Position numbers and translations under genes: made by a program | Notes under the pieces: model-generated | Seen by the model: the letters and a program-made list of their open reading frames with translations, nothing else | The model's database searches: none | Told to the model about the DNA's origin: nothing | Shown here: positions 24,330 to 36,285 of the stretch, one piece after another | How the letters are laid out: every line of letters starts with the position of its first letter | Numbering within the stretch: position 1 is the stretch's first letter | From: Desmodus rotundus | Taxonomy: Eukaryota > Chordata > Mammalia > Chiroptera > Phyllostomidae | Reading direction: 5' to 3' | DNA length: 64,000 nucleotides | Assembly (NCBI RefSeq): GCF_022682495.2 | Contig: NC_071388.1 | Span: forward strand, 85,127,073 to 85,191,072

Positions 24330-24680
24330 TGTGCTGCATGCAATAACAAAAAATAGTCTCGAGTCTTAACACAATAATTTCTTGTTCACACAAGATCTGC
24401 CCGAGTCCAGGAAAATCTCCAAAATAACCAGCCTACTTGCAGGAAGGGGCTCCATCATCCTGTAGCTGCACTGTCTAGAACGCTTCCCCTCGACCACAAA
24501 ACAAGGAAGAGAGCATTAGAGGTCTCACCACAGCAGGTCAGTGCAATAGCCTGCAAGCGACACAGATCACTCCGGCTAACAACCCGAGGGGTATATCGGC
24601 CACGTGAACCAGGCTACATGCAAGGACAGATACCTATTTGTCCAGAAAGGGAAGTAAAAGATGTGCAGGTAAGCACTTCT
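24330..24680 (-). repeat. Possible relic of an old interspersed element, antisense
   Basis: The order ACAATAATTTCTTGTTCACA, GAAGAGAGCATTAGAGGTCT, CACAGATCACTCCGGC and CACGTGAACCAGGCTACATG follows the antisense of a common old mammalian element ('tttatttctcactcacac ... gagcatgaggggtctcatg ... catcacttccgcccacattcc ... gtcacatggccac'). I cannot name the family. Identity is low. Confidence 0.35.
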
Positions 24681-24969
24681 ACCCCCATACTACTCACCTT
24701 TGTTTCTCCCAAACCCCCTTTTTCTGACTATAACCTAACTTCTTTGAGCCAAGAAGGAGGTCTGAGGAGGGGAAGTAGAGATATTGTCAGAAGAAGGAGA
24801 TGGTTGGGGTGGTCCCAAGCAGTGTCCACTAGCTGAGAAATGGCACAGAGTTAACACTATCAAAAAGTACTAACGGCTCATTTCTGCTGCCTTTCCATCT
24901 TACTTCCCTGTGCACATGAGCCTTATCCTCTGAGCCTACAAGGCAAATTGTCCAGTAAGTTTTATAGCA

Positions 24970-25023
24970 CAAAATAGACACTATCTGATAAAAGAACACT
25001 AGCTTGTCTATAGCTGATAAAAG
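24970..25023 (+). repeat. Copy B of the short direct repeat
   Basis: The block AAAATAGACACTATCTGATA, then AAAGAACACTAGCTTGTC and TATAGCTGATAAAAG is nearly the same as 23974-24029 in the same orientation. Confidence 0.7.
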
Positions 25024-25151
25024 ATTAATAGCATTTTTATGAGAAATATTTTAGTATCTACATTCTAATATGTAATTCTCAACTGTTTCTTGAATAATTG
25101 CTATAATCATTACTTTTATTACTATTTTTACTATTAAAACTATTATAACTG

Positions 25152-25325
25152 CTAGTTAGTATTTATTGACAACTCACTAAGCTAAACAATTTATATGTGT
25201 ATAATTTTCCAAACAAATCTACTACAGAAGTATAGTTATTCCTATTTTATGGTAAAAAAATGAACAACCAAAATTATGTAACTTGTTAAATGAATCCAGA
25301 TCTAGCTGGGTAATACCCAGAGTAA
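25152..25325 (-). repeat. MIR SINE, antisense
   Basis: AGTATTTATTGACAACTCAC, TTATTCCTATTTTATGGT, AACTTGTTAAATGAATCC and AGATCTAGCTGGGTAA follow antisense MIR in order. An AT-rich, CNE-like flank surrounds it. Confidence 0.6.
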
Positions 25326-26352
25326 GAGAGAATTTATTCCCATGCTGTCACGTATAATCAGCTATCTTCATACCTAAAATCCTAGCGTATCTCTTTCATT
25401 TGATGAAAATGTTTCTCACAAAGCTTAACACATTATAAGGATTCACACGTTTTAACTCCACCATCAGGTTAACGCTACCTTCTCAAGTAAGGTAAAAATG
25501 GATCTTAAATATCGATTTGACTTTGGATCTATTTTCTGAATCTCAAAGAAACTTACTAGAAAGACATAATTTGCAAATACTTTATCATCATCATATGTCG
25601 CAATGGACAGCAAAGCACTAATTGAAGTGGAAACTCCAATAATTCATAACAATTCAAAGAGACTAAGCCTTATTCTTTTGTATCAAATTGGCTCATAATT
25701 GCTTATACTTATGATTATGTGTGTTGTATTAATGTGTGTGTATATACACATACACATATATACTCACTTTGAAAACATTTCTTTTTAAATCATATCATAG
25801 TCATAAAGAATATAAAATAATTCTTATGACTTCCAAGACATACTCATGTTCTGAAAATTAGGAAATAACACCTAGCTTGTTAACTGTTAGTCTTGAGAAT
25901 CTAGCAAAGCAATTTGTTGTTATTTAATATTATGCTAGATTTTTAGTAAATCTGTTATAAAGTCCAAAGAAATTATACAGTTATCTGCTATTAAGTTAGA
26001 CTTGATGGAATGCATAATCTGCTTTACTCTCCCACCGACCTTTCACTGAGCAGTCCCCTAATTATCCTCGCTTCCCTAAGTTATTTGCTTAAAAGAAAAA
26101 TATATAACTATCCATAAATTATTATGAAATGCACCTATAAAAATCATTAAAGTTAAGAAAAGTATAGATATTTATACCCAACTTTTTCCAAAGATATTTG
26201 AAATTATTTATAAAACTTATAGAATGCAATACCATAAAGATAGATAACAAGAAAAAACAAACAGTAAAAATAAGATAAATAGAAAACAAAATTCGGAGTA
26301 AGGTTATCCAAAAATGCATACCAAAATTTCGTTAATTGTAAGTCTTCGGTTC
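25326..26352. other. Unique AT-rich sequence
   Basis: No gene or clear transposon. A short TG/CA-alternating stretch (25722-25765) could form a small imperfect hairpin around GTGTGTATATACACATACAC. Confidence 0.45.
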
Positions 26353-26517
26353 CTGGCCAGAAACTCAGTTGGTTAGAGCATTGTCCCGGTCAGGGCACAC
26401 GCAAGGAAAACCAATGAATGTACCAATAACTGTAACAACAGGAAATGCTTCTCTCTCTCCTTTCCTTGCTCTCTAAAATCAATTTAAAAATATAAATAAA
26501 TAAATAAATAAATAAAT
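26353..26517 (+). mobile_element. Bat SINE variant with shortened body and TAAA-repeat tail
   Basis: A tRNA-like head (CCAGAAACTCAGTTGGTTAG, then AGCATTGTCCCGGTCAGGGC) is joined to a body ending TTGCTCTCTAAAATCAATTT and a (TAAA)n tail (26490-26517). The B-box region is deleted, because the head runs straight into GTCAGGGCACACG. Flanks AGTCTTCGGTT (26341-26351) and AGTCCTCAGTT (26518-26528) match at 9 of 11 bases, a probable target duplication. The ending differs from that of the ATTTTTAGAGAG-type VES copies here, so it is a distinct SINE subfamily. Confidence 0.75.
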
Positions 26518-27086
26518 AGTCCTCAGTTTGGCTGTGAGTACCCACGTAATCTAAACAAAGTGAAAAATACTATCATTTTAAAGTCTCTAAGGACATTAAA
26601 TATGTTCAGTCAAGAAAAGCACAGGTGATAAATACATAAAAGTGTTAACTCTTTGGAGGTTATATGCAACTTTAACCATATTGTCAATTGGCCAAATATT
26701 TTTTTATAACAGAGATTGCTTTTCAGCATATAGAAAAAATTCTTTAGCATCTCATTACTCTAGGATCACAGATTAGTTTTATAATATGTGAAACCATACT
26801 CAAAGATCGCCTACAATATATAACAGACTAATCTATAAATGATATTCAAATTGTTTCTAACACCCAAATCCAACCTAAAAGTCTGTAAATACGTCACAAT
26901 AAAGGGTATTCAAAGTGACAGACTTTGACGTGTATATAAAGTGTTTAAATTTACAAAGAAGTGTTCAAAAATATTTGGAGTGATGTTGATATCTTAGGAA
27001 GAACCATATAAGCTCTTAGGGTGAATATTTGAGGGAGATACACGCTTGTTAAGATAGTTTTCATTCTTTACATTCCTAAGTAATTA

Positions 27087-27215
27087 TACAGGGTGGGCAA
27101 ATGTAAGCTTACCGTTGTGAGGACATAAGATAGTTCTTTCTTTTCTTATTATTTACTAATCATTGCATTAGTTTCCATACAAATAACTGTAAACCTACCT
27201 TTGCCTCCCCCTGTA
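27087..27215. mobile_element. Mariner-type MITE (125 bp) flanked by TA
   Basis: The element (27089-27213) begins CAGGGTGGGCAAATGTAAGC and its right end, reverse-complemented, begins CAGGGGGAGGCAAAGGTAGG. The terminal inverted repeats are about 28 bases long and match at roughly three quarters of positions. A TA dinucleotide flanks each side (27087-27088 and 27214-27215), as expected for Tc1/mariner insertion. It is too short to encode a transposase, so it is a non-autonomous copy that depended on a transposase made elsewhere. Confidence 0.85.
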
Positions 27216-29846
27216 TTAGATCGTGACTGTATGTTATTTGTCCATCCAGGATAAGCAAGGTATTTTCACAGCCTCCTATTTAGTTTCAGGGTGCAAAAAA
27301 TCAGTGCTAGTCCTCAATAAATATATTCTTAGGTTTTTATATGCTTCTTGGATACATGTCTTATTTCTCCTTTAACTGGAATAAAAAAATTCCTTTAGTA
27401 GAGAACGCATAATTGCTTTTTCATTTTACCCTTGTGCACTAGCAAAACTGTTAGGCACGAACAAAGACATGATGGATGAATGAACTATCCGCTGATCCCC
27501 TGAAACACTAGCAAATCGCTTCGCTCTCCCCTCATACGCCATATACAGATGTGGCCGTAGAACACATTCCCACATATCTTTTCTTGAAAATTCAGCAAGT
27601 CGATAGTAAGGAGATGTGAAATATATTAACTGTCTTTATAATCTCTTTCTTCTATGCCTTGGGTGACTGCTAATCTGAGATGCTATACTCTGTGTGACTG
27701 GTATAGATGACAGCGTGCATAATTTACTGATGTTATTTTCTCAGGCTATTAAGCTGTGCCCAACCTTTTAAGAATATTAAATCGGAAGATCATGTTACCA
27801 CTATTTCAGAAAATTGGTTGCGTCACAGCCTAACAACTTGAGAAAATAACATTATTTTAGAGGGGATGTAAAAAGAAGCAACAACAAAAAAAAATCTCTC
27901 CTAAGCCTTAGACTGGAAATAGTAAATGGACGCCCAATGGACGCAAAATTTTGTCAATTTGGGAAAAGCAGTGAAAAAAAAATACCATTGTAATTTATAT
28001 AACTAATTATCTCTCTTCTAAAGATCTCTGGTATTTAAATTGCCAACTATAAATATTAACCCTTTAGTTGTTCTCATACATCAACAATTACCCCTGAGAA
28101 GGAAGAAAATAAACTGCTTTGTTCACGGTGGAAATCTGTGCTGGGAAAATTGTAAAAATGTGAAGTATAATGGGAGAGGTAGGACTCTATTGAAGGAGGC
28201 AGTTTAATCAAGACCACAAAGGAATGTATTACACAACCGGTTTTTTAATATAGTGACATGGGAAATGCTGAAAGAATGATCTTGAGTCTCAATGACCTTT
28301 CAAAGTGGGGAAGAACATGAGTAACAACTTTGCAACCTGATGGCTCTTCCAATTGTTTGTGACTGGAAGGGAGATTGTAAACCAGCCTCCAAATAATGCT
28401 GGTTTCCTAGCAACCTTAGCTCTACTGGTTTAACTAGATTTTAAATGCAAACGATAAACTTCAAGTACAAGCCTGAAAGGGGTGTTAAATATCTTGGGGC
28501 AAACAATGCAATTCTTCAAAGGAAATGCTCTCCTGAAGCAATTGGCAGGACTACCAGTCTGTTTCAAAGCCTTCCCCTGCACTCAAGTGCCAGCAATGAG
28601 TTCCACATCAGCCCTGAGTTATGTGGCTGGTGGAAATCGGATTCTTTCACAGCGTTATGGGAAATGCATTTGAGGACACACACATCGAAGACTGAGGCAT
28701 TGTGGCAAGATTTAGTGGAGGAAAAACAAAGGACACCCCCAGGTGCCCAATGTCTCATCCACGACCAGGTGGCTTAGCTGCATCTCCTGGCAGAAGAAGT
28801 CGTGGGCCTGGTGAGCACAAGGGCCCATCAGGAGAGCCAGGACCCAGAACTGTAATGACATCACCTTAGGCTCCCGTAGTCCAGCACAGTCTGTGCTCCC
28901 CACTGTGCTCTGGCCCCATCAGCACAGGCTTCAGACCATGCAGCTGCTACAGGGAGAGAGAATGTGCAAACGTACAATCCTCAGCCTTTATTAAGCTTTA
29001 ATGATATTACCTTGGCTTGGGAAGGGGTAAGTTTTCTTTCAAACTAACCAGTCATCTTTCCAATTCTTTAGGGGCTTGTGGTGGGCCCTCCCTCTAAATA
29101 GTCCCTTTCCTAGAAAATCCCAGGCTACACTACTCCCCTTTATTGTTGCCATTTTAGCTTCTACTGTGTGTCCATCTAGCAAAGGAATCCCTGCCTTACA
29201 GGTTCTCTCTCCCCTTGGTAATCTAGGGGAGCAAAATGGTTGTTCCCTGAGGAGACTAGAATCTAGTCCTTCCTTCCTACTCAGGGGAGGCAAAGATGTT
29301 AATCCCCTTGATGAGGAAATGTGGCTATACCCTGAAGTGTCTGGAAACTGTAGCTTCCTAGTCAACCAGGCTTAGCCAGTTTAGCTCCCTTCTCTTTTGT
29401 GAATGACTAACTAGCTGCCTGCACTGACCGTTGTATTGGCTGTGGCTATCCCCTGATGCGCTGACGGACACTACTTGTTTCCTGGCAGAATATAGACTTT
29501 ACAAGTTGGGGGTTTCAAATCTGACGTGCGTCTGCAAGGACTGTTTGCCACTTTGCATTTTGCAGGCTCATTTATTAAATTGTGAGTATATTTTTCATAA
29601 GTCTGTTTTTTTATCCATTTTCAGTTTCGTTCAATATGATCTCCCATTTTCTAAACCAGCCGCAAGATAGTCAATCTGAGAAAAATCTATGGAATGGCTT
29701 AAACTAGAATGACCTTCAAAATCAGCATATGTTTTCAAAGTAGGTCTTATTTCTACAAACTGTTAAATAGGACATCAGTGTGAGCAAAAAAATTAAATGA
29801 GTGAATATAAGCACCTTCAGAACCTCTCATTTAATTGCACTATATA
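27216..29846. other. Unique sequence, no gene seen
   Basis: About 2.6 kb. Open frames near 28445-28777 (110 codons) and 29039-29375 (both strands, about 100 codons) have no motif I recognise and no splice or promoter context. Positions 28700-29550 are somewhat GC-richer than the average for the window. Confidence 0.4.
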
Positions 29847-30048
29847 TTTTTTAAAGATTTTTGTCCTTACTTTTAGAGAGAAGGAAAGGGAGGGAGAGAG
29901 GAAGAGAGACATCAGTCTGTTGCCTCTCACACGCCCCTTTCTGGGGACCTGGCCCACAACCTAGTCAGGCTCCCTGACTGGGAAATGAACTGGTGACTTT
30001 TCAGTTTGAGGGCCAGCACTCAATCCACTGAGCCAAGCCAGCCAGGGC
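29847..30048 (-). mobile_element. VES bat SINE
   Basis: On the minus strand it starts GCCCTGGCTGGCTTGGCTCA, then GTGGATTGAGTGCTGGCC, with the usual GA-rich body and a TTAAAGATTT tail boundary. Flanks AATTGCACTATATA (29833-29846) and AATTACTTTATATT (30049-30062) match at 10 of 14 bases. The B box is degraded (AGTTCATTTCCC). Confidence 0.9.
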
Positions 30049-30517
30049 AATTACTTTATATTCTAAATACCTTACGGACATATATGAAAGCTCTAGAAGC
30101 ATGATCTATAGTTCAATCTCTTGCAGAAGATGCCCTTGACCCTCCTCGAGGAAAAAGTGGACAACAATCAAAGCCATAGAAAAAGCCCAGGGTTTTCAGT
30201 CTGAATCCAGCCATTATGGGTCCTAGCCATTCAGTACAGAAGACATTTCCCAGGAAAAGTAGTACATCATTCTGTAATTCATTTTCTGCTCTTTCTGCCT
30301 AATCTATTGAACCTTAGCTTTCTCATATGAAATATGTATTCAAAGTATCTCACATGAAATCCAAGTTATCTTCTTAAATAAATAAATAAATAATAATTAG
30401 GAAAGATCTATGTTTAAGGTCTTATCTGAACTTAAACAAAAAATCACCATAATCAGTTTAACATGTTATAAATACAAAGTTCCAAAAATCCTACTAGAGA
30501 TATTTGATTTTTACACA
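30049..30517. other. Unique spacer between two VES SINEs
   Basis: About 470 bases with no gene. A short AAATAAATAAATAA run lies near 30377-30391. Confidence 0.5.
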
Positions 30518-30530
30518 CTGAAGTAATTTT

Positions 30531-30734
30531 TAAAGATTTTATTTATTTATTTTTAGAGAGAGGAAGAGTGAAGGAGAAAGAGAGGGAGAGAAACATCAAT
30601 GTGTGGTTGCCTCTCACATGTACCCCACTGGGGACCTGTCCTGTAACCCAGGCATGTGCCCTAACTGGGAATCGAACCAGCGACCCTTTGGTTTGCAGGC
30701 TGGCACTCAATCCACTAAACCACACCAGCCAGGG
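30531..30734 (-). mobile_element. VES bat SINE with well-kept Pol III promoter boxes
   Basis: Flanks CTGAAGTAATTTT (30518-30530) and CTGAAGTAGTTTT (30735-30747) match at 12 of 13 bases. The head on the minus strand keeps an A box TGGTTTAGTGG (30711-30721) and a perfect B box GGTTCGATTCCC (30667-30678), matching the RNA polymerase III consensus. A body CTGGGTTACAGGACAGG, a CT-rich stretch and an AAATAAATAAATAAAATC tail follow. It is the best-preserved SINE in the window. Confidence 0.93.
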
Positions 30735-30747
30735 CTGAAGTAGTTTT

Positions 30748-33400
30748 GTAAAAATATTTTCCTTGAGATCATTTAAATAAAATATTCTGAAACATTAGGG
30801 AATATATCAAGAACAGATGAAAATAGTAATATGGAAGCATGTATTCTTAATATAGTAATAAAGAATGGAAAATAAGAAGCCAGAAAACCTGAAATGTATA
30901 AATATGAGGTTGTCACAACAGCATTATACTCAGGTTATCTCCTGTGGCTTTCTGAAGACAACAAAAATGGCAAGGTATTGAGAATAAGTAAATGGCGATT
31001 TTATGGAAGCCTTTTGCTAGAGAAAAATTAAGTTAGTAAGGATCTTAAAATGATAAGATAGGAGAAGTTTTAGAGATAGTTTCTTCAAAAACTATTTTTC
31101 CAGCATTTTAAAGGTAAAAATATTATTTTTGATACCAAAAAAATGTAATCTACCAACAGAATTTTCCACATAATCACATATCAGAGCTTTCCAAAATATA
31201 TAAAATATATTTTTGGCTTATGTTCCAGATTTTAGGGGTCATTAACTTAATGTCCCTAAATACAAGTCTTTAAAAATTGGTTATTTCCTACATTCACATT
31301 CAAGGTTGTATTCTGGTCATTCTTTTTAGATTCATGAAGTAATGGAAACCCCTGTTATTTTCTGCATAATAAGAACACTGTTTAACATTGATAAGTAATA
31401 TATTCAGGATTAATAAGGTATTTATGAAAGTTGAAAAGGTTCATATGGACAACATAGTCTGATTAAAATGGAGAAATTTTGCTTCTAAATGCTGACTATT
31501 AGGAGAGCAAATCAATGTTGTGTTCAGAATGCATTTTAATTTATTTTCCGATACCTGGTATCTTTACTTTTTAATAAGTTGCCTTTGTAACATAGAGACC
31601 TCTTCTTTTACTCAGAGAATCTGGGAAAAGGTAGTTTGTGATTTTGGTGTTCTACTCAGATTCTGAGTGGAGATTTAAAAATTTCCACCTGTGCCCAAGC
31701 TATTTAAAAAAAACTCACTATCTTTTATATCTGCACACCTAATTATTGTGTCAATCAAAACTAACAGGAAAGTAACAAAGCCACACAATTATACAGATGG
31801 ATACACTTTCAAATGTCATTTTAAATGTATGAAATTGCATAGTTTTGCAGTCCTCTTATAAAAAAAATGTCAAAAAGTCCGATCTGTAATCTTTTCTCTG
31901 ACTAGAGAATACAGCAAATTCACATCCTTAATGCATTCACCTTTTATTCTTACAAAAAAAATGATAAAAATCCTGGAGTCTAATTCCTGCCATTTTATCT
32001 CTTGAGGTGAATATGTTTATTTCATATCTATTAGAAATTCTCTTATCCTTACAAAAAAGTGAAAAGTATTAACTGAATTATGTTAATGTTGCTTAGTTAA
32101 AAATAATTTACTCTCATAATAAATTATTTAAATAATATAAGTGAAATTAAAGATTGAAATCTAGTCCACTCCCAAGCCCAGGCTGCCTAATTCCCATCCT
32201 CAAACATCATCTGGATGGTCTAATTAAAATTTAGAGAAATAAATGATTCATAATTTTTTCTGATCCCTTCAACACATCCTGTGTTGATATATGAATATGC
32301 TTATGTGTAATTATTATTATTAGATATAATTGTATAAGATAATTATATATTTATATATATCGCATGCCTCTGTGAATGCATCTGGATAAATTTTTGGTAA
32401 GGAAATGTCTATGTCTAATTATTTATGTATTTATAATTTAAATTAAATTAATATTAAATTTTATTAGCTAAAATGTGATATATTTCAATGTAGTCCAAAT
32501 GTAACCCATTTAAGAGTTTAAAGTTCATCAACAATAAACTACAAGATTGTCATTTTGTAAAAACAAAACAAAACAAATCTTCAGCAGAGAAAATCCTCCA
32601 GGAAAACAGTTGGTGGCCAGCACCGGAACTGAATTTTGAAGAGCACAACCCAATGACAATTGCAAGCACAACTTTTTAATACCACAAATGAAAATAAAAC
32701 TAAAATGAGTTATATTAGGTTAACAAATTGTAAGAAAAACTTTAATAATGGATGTGGTTATTTCTAGAATTTGCATCAATGTAAAAGCAACCAAAATTAT
32801 TTAATGCCAAATAAAATAACATACATCATCAATGTAGACAGTAGATAATTAGCCAAACATTTGGATAGTTCCATGTTTAAAGCCATTAAAATCAAACTGT
32901 TCTCCGAAAATGTTAAGTAAAACACTGGATATGTACCTCCTAAGACCTAACCATTTTTGTTGGTATAGAATAAACATACTGTTTAATGACGGGTTGTATT
33001 TTTTCCTTTGCTCTTTTACTGTGAGAGAAGGAGACTTACCTATTTAAAAATGTATCCTCAATTAATTATTTTCCTATTTAGATAGAGAAATTTAAAATAA
33101 GCCTTGTCAATTGAAAAAATTTAAGATCTACAGTACATAGTCCTTGGCTGGTCATTGTGTACTAGTCAGAGTATTTACAACCAAGGTCGACAGACCTATT
33201 AGATCCCTAATTCGTTATACACAGAGAGCTTTTTTAACATTTTATCCTTAAAATATGTTTTTTATAGTCATTAAAGTCTTCTTATTAAACTCCTTTGAAA
33301 ATATCTTTCATTTCTAATTGCCTTTCCAATAATCAAGTTTTAAATTTAGTTTGTTATTTTATATGTATTTATTATGAGAGGCACATAGTAGAGGAAGAAA

Positions 33401-33403
<3 letters not shown>
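30748..33403. other. Unique AT-rich sequence, no gene seen
   Basis: About 2.65 kb with no recognisable gene or transposon. 32280-32470 is extremely AT-rich with ATTATTATTA and TATATTTATATATAT runs. Confidence 0.5.

Positions 33404-33468
<65 letters not shown>
33404..33468 (+). repeat. Compound (CT)n(AC)n microsatellite
   Basis: A (TC)n run of about 46 bases turns directly into a (AC)n run of about 19 bases. The open frame across it encodes only Ser-Leu then Thr-His repeats and is an artefact. Confidence 0.97.
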
Positions 33469-35635
33469 GTTAAGCAAGCTTCTAACTTAATGATTGCATT
33501 TGTCCTAGGGATCACAATCAGCATAAATTATCACTATCTTCCCGGTTACAAATAAACTTGTAGCAATAATACTTAAAAGAGCATTCATGAAAAAAGATGC
33601 TACTTCTCTAATAAAATGTCTTTTCCAGGACTTCCATTGTGAATGCCTAAATGATTTAGGGCTATTGCTTTTCATTACAACACATATCTGTGCTGCTCTC
33701 AGAAGAATTCACTCATCACTTCATCAAGATTACATGTCATGTACACACTATATAGACCACTGTGCTAGAACAATACATTGATCAAAATTTTGGTTTGATT
33801 CTGTTCCTAATATTGTGTCTGCTTTTAGAGTTGATACAGAGAAATACAGTCCTTCATTTCTAGGAGTTTCCAAACTATCTGGGGATTAATGATGAACAAC
33901 AACAAAAAGTAAAATAGCAACAACATGATACATGACAAATGAATAGAAAGGCAATAGAGTACTGTAACTTTTTTAAGGAAAATGGTACATACCTTGAAGA
34001 TGAATGGGATTCAGACTCACAGAGTAAAAAGAAAAATCCATTTTAGGTGTGGATAGTTGTGTGAGTAAAGGAAGGGAGGTGGACTTATGTAAGGCACACT
34101 GTAGGGAATTGGTTTGGGAAGAGGACAGGAACCCATTTGGCCAGGATAGACTTGAATTTAAAAACAAAAAATGAAAAAACCCTAGTTAGAGTCCAGGTAA
34201 TTCTACACCACAGAGACATGCTAGTCCTTAGGGATATATAATACTAGTCTAAGAAAAGAGCATTTTTTTCCTATCAGAAGACTGAAATTCTGGAATGTCT
34301 TTTATCTGAGGTGTTAACACTTTATAAAAATTAATCTAGTATGAGAAGTAACATGGATTGTTAGATGGAAGATAATACTAGTACCTAAATTTTTTCAGCA
34401 CATTAATTATCTCTTCTGAAACATGGTTAAAGACTGATAGCATAATCCCCTTATATAGGGGAGAAGATTAAGAAAGGTTCCAAAATTTCCCCAAGATTCT
34501 CAAACTACCCATGAATGAGCCAGAATTTGAACACAGGCAGGAGGCAACTAATTAAAACCAGTCTTTTTGTGATATATTACACTACTGTTCAAGTACTCTA
34601 TAAATAAAGAGTAATAAAAGAGTATGAAGGAAGTCAGATCAGATCACACAGTGCTGTGAAAGCACAACGCATTTAAGGAATACAATTTTTCGAGTAAGGA
34701 TGTGTTAGTATTATATGCCTTTTCTTTGCAGAAACTTGCTTCCTCCTTATCCTGAAGTACATGGTCATGCTAATGATAGCCAGTTATCCTAGATTGATTT
34801 GACAGAAAATTCAAGGTGAAAACAATTTGCAGATGTCTCAGAATAGATTCATATTGTCAGATTGCCCTGTTAGTGATGGTTTGGCTTTGTCGGGATAATT
34901 TCCCCCCAATATGCGTTCTGTAGAAATGATACAAACCAGCTTTGTTGACAGATCCCTTAAGAAAAATTAGGGTTGTCCTTACCTGTTTCTTAAAGGATAT
35001 TTTCCAGCTAATTATTTCTCTCCAGGTTCTTCTGGATCAGACATAAAAGTAGCAGTGAAAACCTACTTACAGTAAACTCTTGTAAAATTTCATCTAAAAC
35101 AGGTTGTTGTAGAAAAGTAAGAACAACAGTGAGCCCATTGCCTGATTTTTTTTAGATCTGCCTTTCTTCCTTGGTGACATGCTTACTGAAAAGCTTCACA
35201 CAAGTAATATCTAATTAGAAATATGAATATCTAAACTAGAAGTAAATGTTCAAAAAGCATTAAATCTGGCATAACGTGTTTCTACTAGGGTATATAGAAT
35301 GTGTTTGATAAATGTATATTATTGAACGAACAGTGTAACTTGAATGCAAGTTCCATACCTAATTTAAAATGCAGTTTACACAAGATTTATTATGGATGAG
35401 CAAATAAACATAATTTGTCCCTACAACATTTAAGTAAAAATGGGAATCGTGACCATCCTTTTCCTCTGGCAAGGCCCCAAAGTGGCTCCACATTTCACAC
35501 TGAGAGAGATCAAAGCCCTCGAAATGATTTTGTGACCTGACACCTGCTACCTCTCTGATCTCAGCACTTCTTGTTCTCTCTGTCACTCATTCTGTTCCAG
35601 TTCCTCTGGCCTCTTGAGTACTCCTCAAACTAGGT
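33469..35635. other. Unique sequence with a MIR relic
   Basis: No gene is seen. A MIR relic lies at 34372-34545. Confidence 0.45.
34372..34545 (-). repeat. MIR SINE, antisense
   Basis: GATAATACTAGTACCTAAAT at the start, then TAATCCCCTTATATAGGGGA, TCCCCAAGATTCTCAAACTA and CCAGAATTTGAACACAGGCA. These follow antisense MIR ('ccccattttacagatgagga ... gcccaaggtcacacagcta ... gggattcgaacccaggca'). Confidence 0.65.
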
Positions 35636-35651
35636 ACATTTCTTTTTCTTG

Positions 35652-35867
35652 TTTTTTAGATATTTTATTTATTTATTTTTAGACAGAAGGGAAAGGAGGA
35701 AGAAAAAGAGGGAGAGCAACATCAGTGTATGGTTGCCTCTCACACCGCCCCCCCCCCCCACCAGGGACCAGACTGCAACCCAGGCATGTGCCCTGACTGG
35801 GAACTGAATTGGTGATCTGTTGGTTCACAGGCCAGCACTCAATCCACTGAGCCACACAAGCCATGGC
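35652..35867 (-). mobile_element. VES bat SINE with a C12 tract
   Basis: The minus-strand head reads TGCCATGGCTTGTGTGGCTC, then AGTGGATTGAGTGCTGGCC. The tail boundary is ATTTATTTATTTTTAGACAG on the plus strand. Within the body a run of about 12 C lies at 35748-35759, longer than usual for the 'cccccac' site of VES. ACATT at both flanks (35636-35640 and 35868-35872) may be part of the target duplication. Confidence 0.9.
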
Positions 35868-36019
35868 ACATTCTTATATTAAAATATTAATATTTGTAGT
35901 TCTTTCTGTCCAGTACTGTTTCAAAATTTCATCATGGGTGACTCGCTCTTCTTCATGTACTTGCTAGAAGACACTAAAAAGGCCAACTCTGACCATTCTA
36001 TTTAAATGTTACCCCCACC

Positions 36020-36285
36020 AACTAACATGCAATTCCTAACTCTCCTCACCTTGCTCCATCTAAATACTCTTTGCCAATTAGCATCTTCTAACACATCTAA
36101 ATTTCTATACATATATATATATTATATTTATTTTAAATGTTATGACTCTTTCTACTGAAATGTAAGCTCTTGGAGAAAAGGAATGTTTGTTTTGTTCATG
36201 TTGACCTCAAGATCTACTTCAGTGCCTAAATATTAAGTACTGAATTAATATCTGTTGCATGAAAGAGTAAATGAACGAAAGCATT
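36020..36285 (+). repeat. L2 LINE 3' end
   Basis: TACTGAAATGTAAGCTCTTG, GAGAAAAGGAATGTTTGTTT, CAGTGCCTAAATATTAAGTA and TTGCATGAAAGAGTAAATGA follow the L2 3' terminus in order, with a TATATATA expansion (36111-36121) inside. Confidence 0.7.

Noticed and set aside
28445..28777. 110-codon open frame as a candidate gene
   Set aside because: No recognisable domain, no promoter or splice context, and shorter frames overlap it in other phases. Length is within chance for this window.
29039..29375. Overlapping roughly 100-codon frames on both strands
   Set aside because: Mutually overlapping frames without motifs in a moderately GC-rich stretch; chance is the simplest explanation.
30531..30734. tRNA gene (A and B boxes are present)
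   Set aside because: The boxes belong to the head of a VES SINE with body, tail and target duplication. No cloverleaf or acceptor stem closes.
33295..33555. 86-codon open frame across the microsatellite
   Set aside because: The translation is dominated by Ser-Leu and Thr-His repeats from (CT)n(AC)n, so it is a composition artefact.
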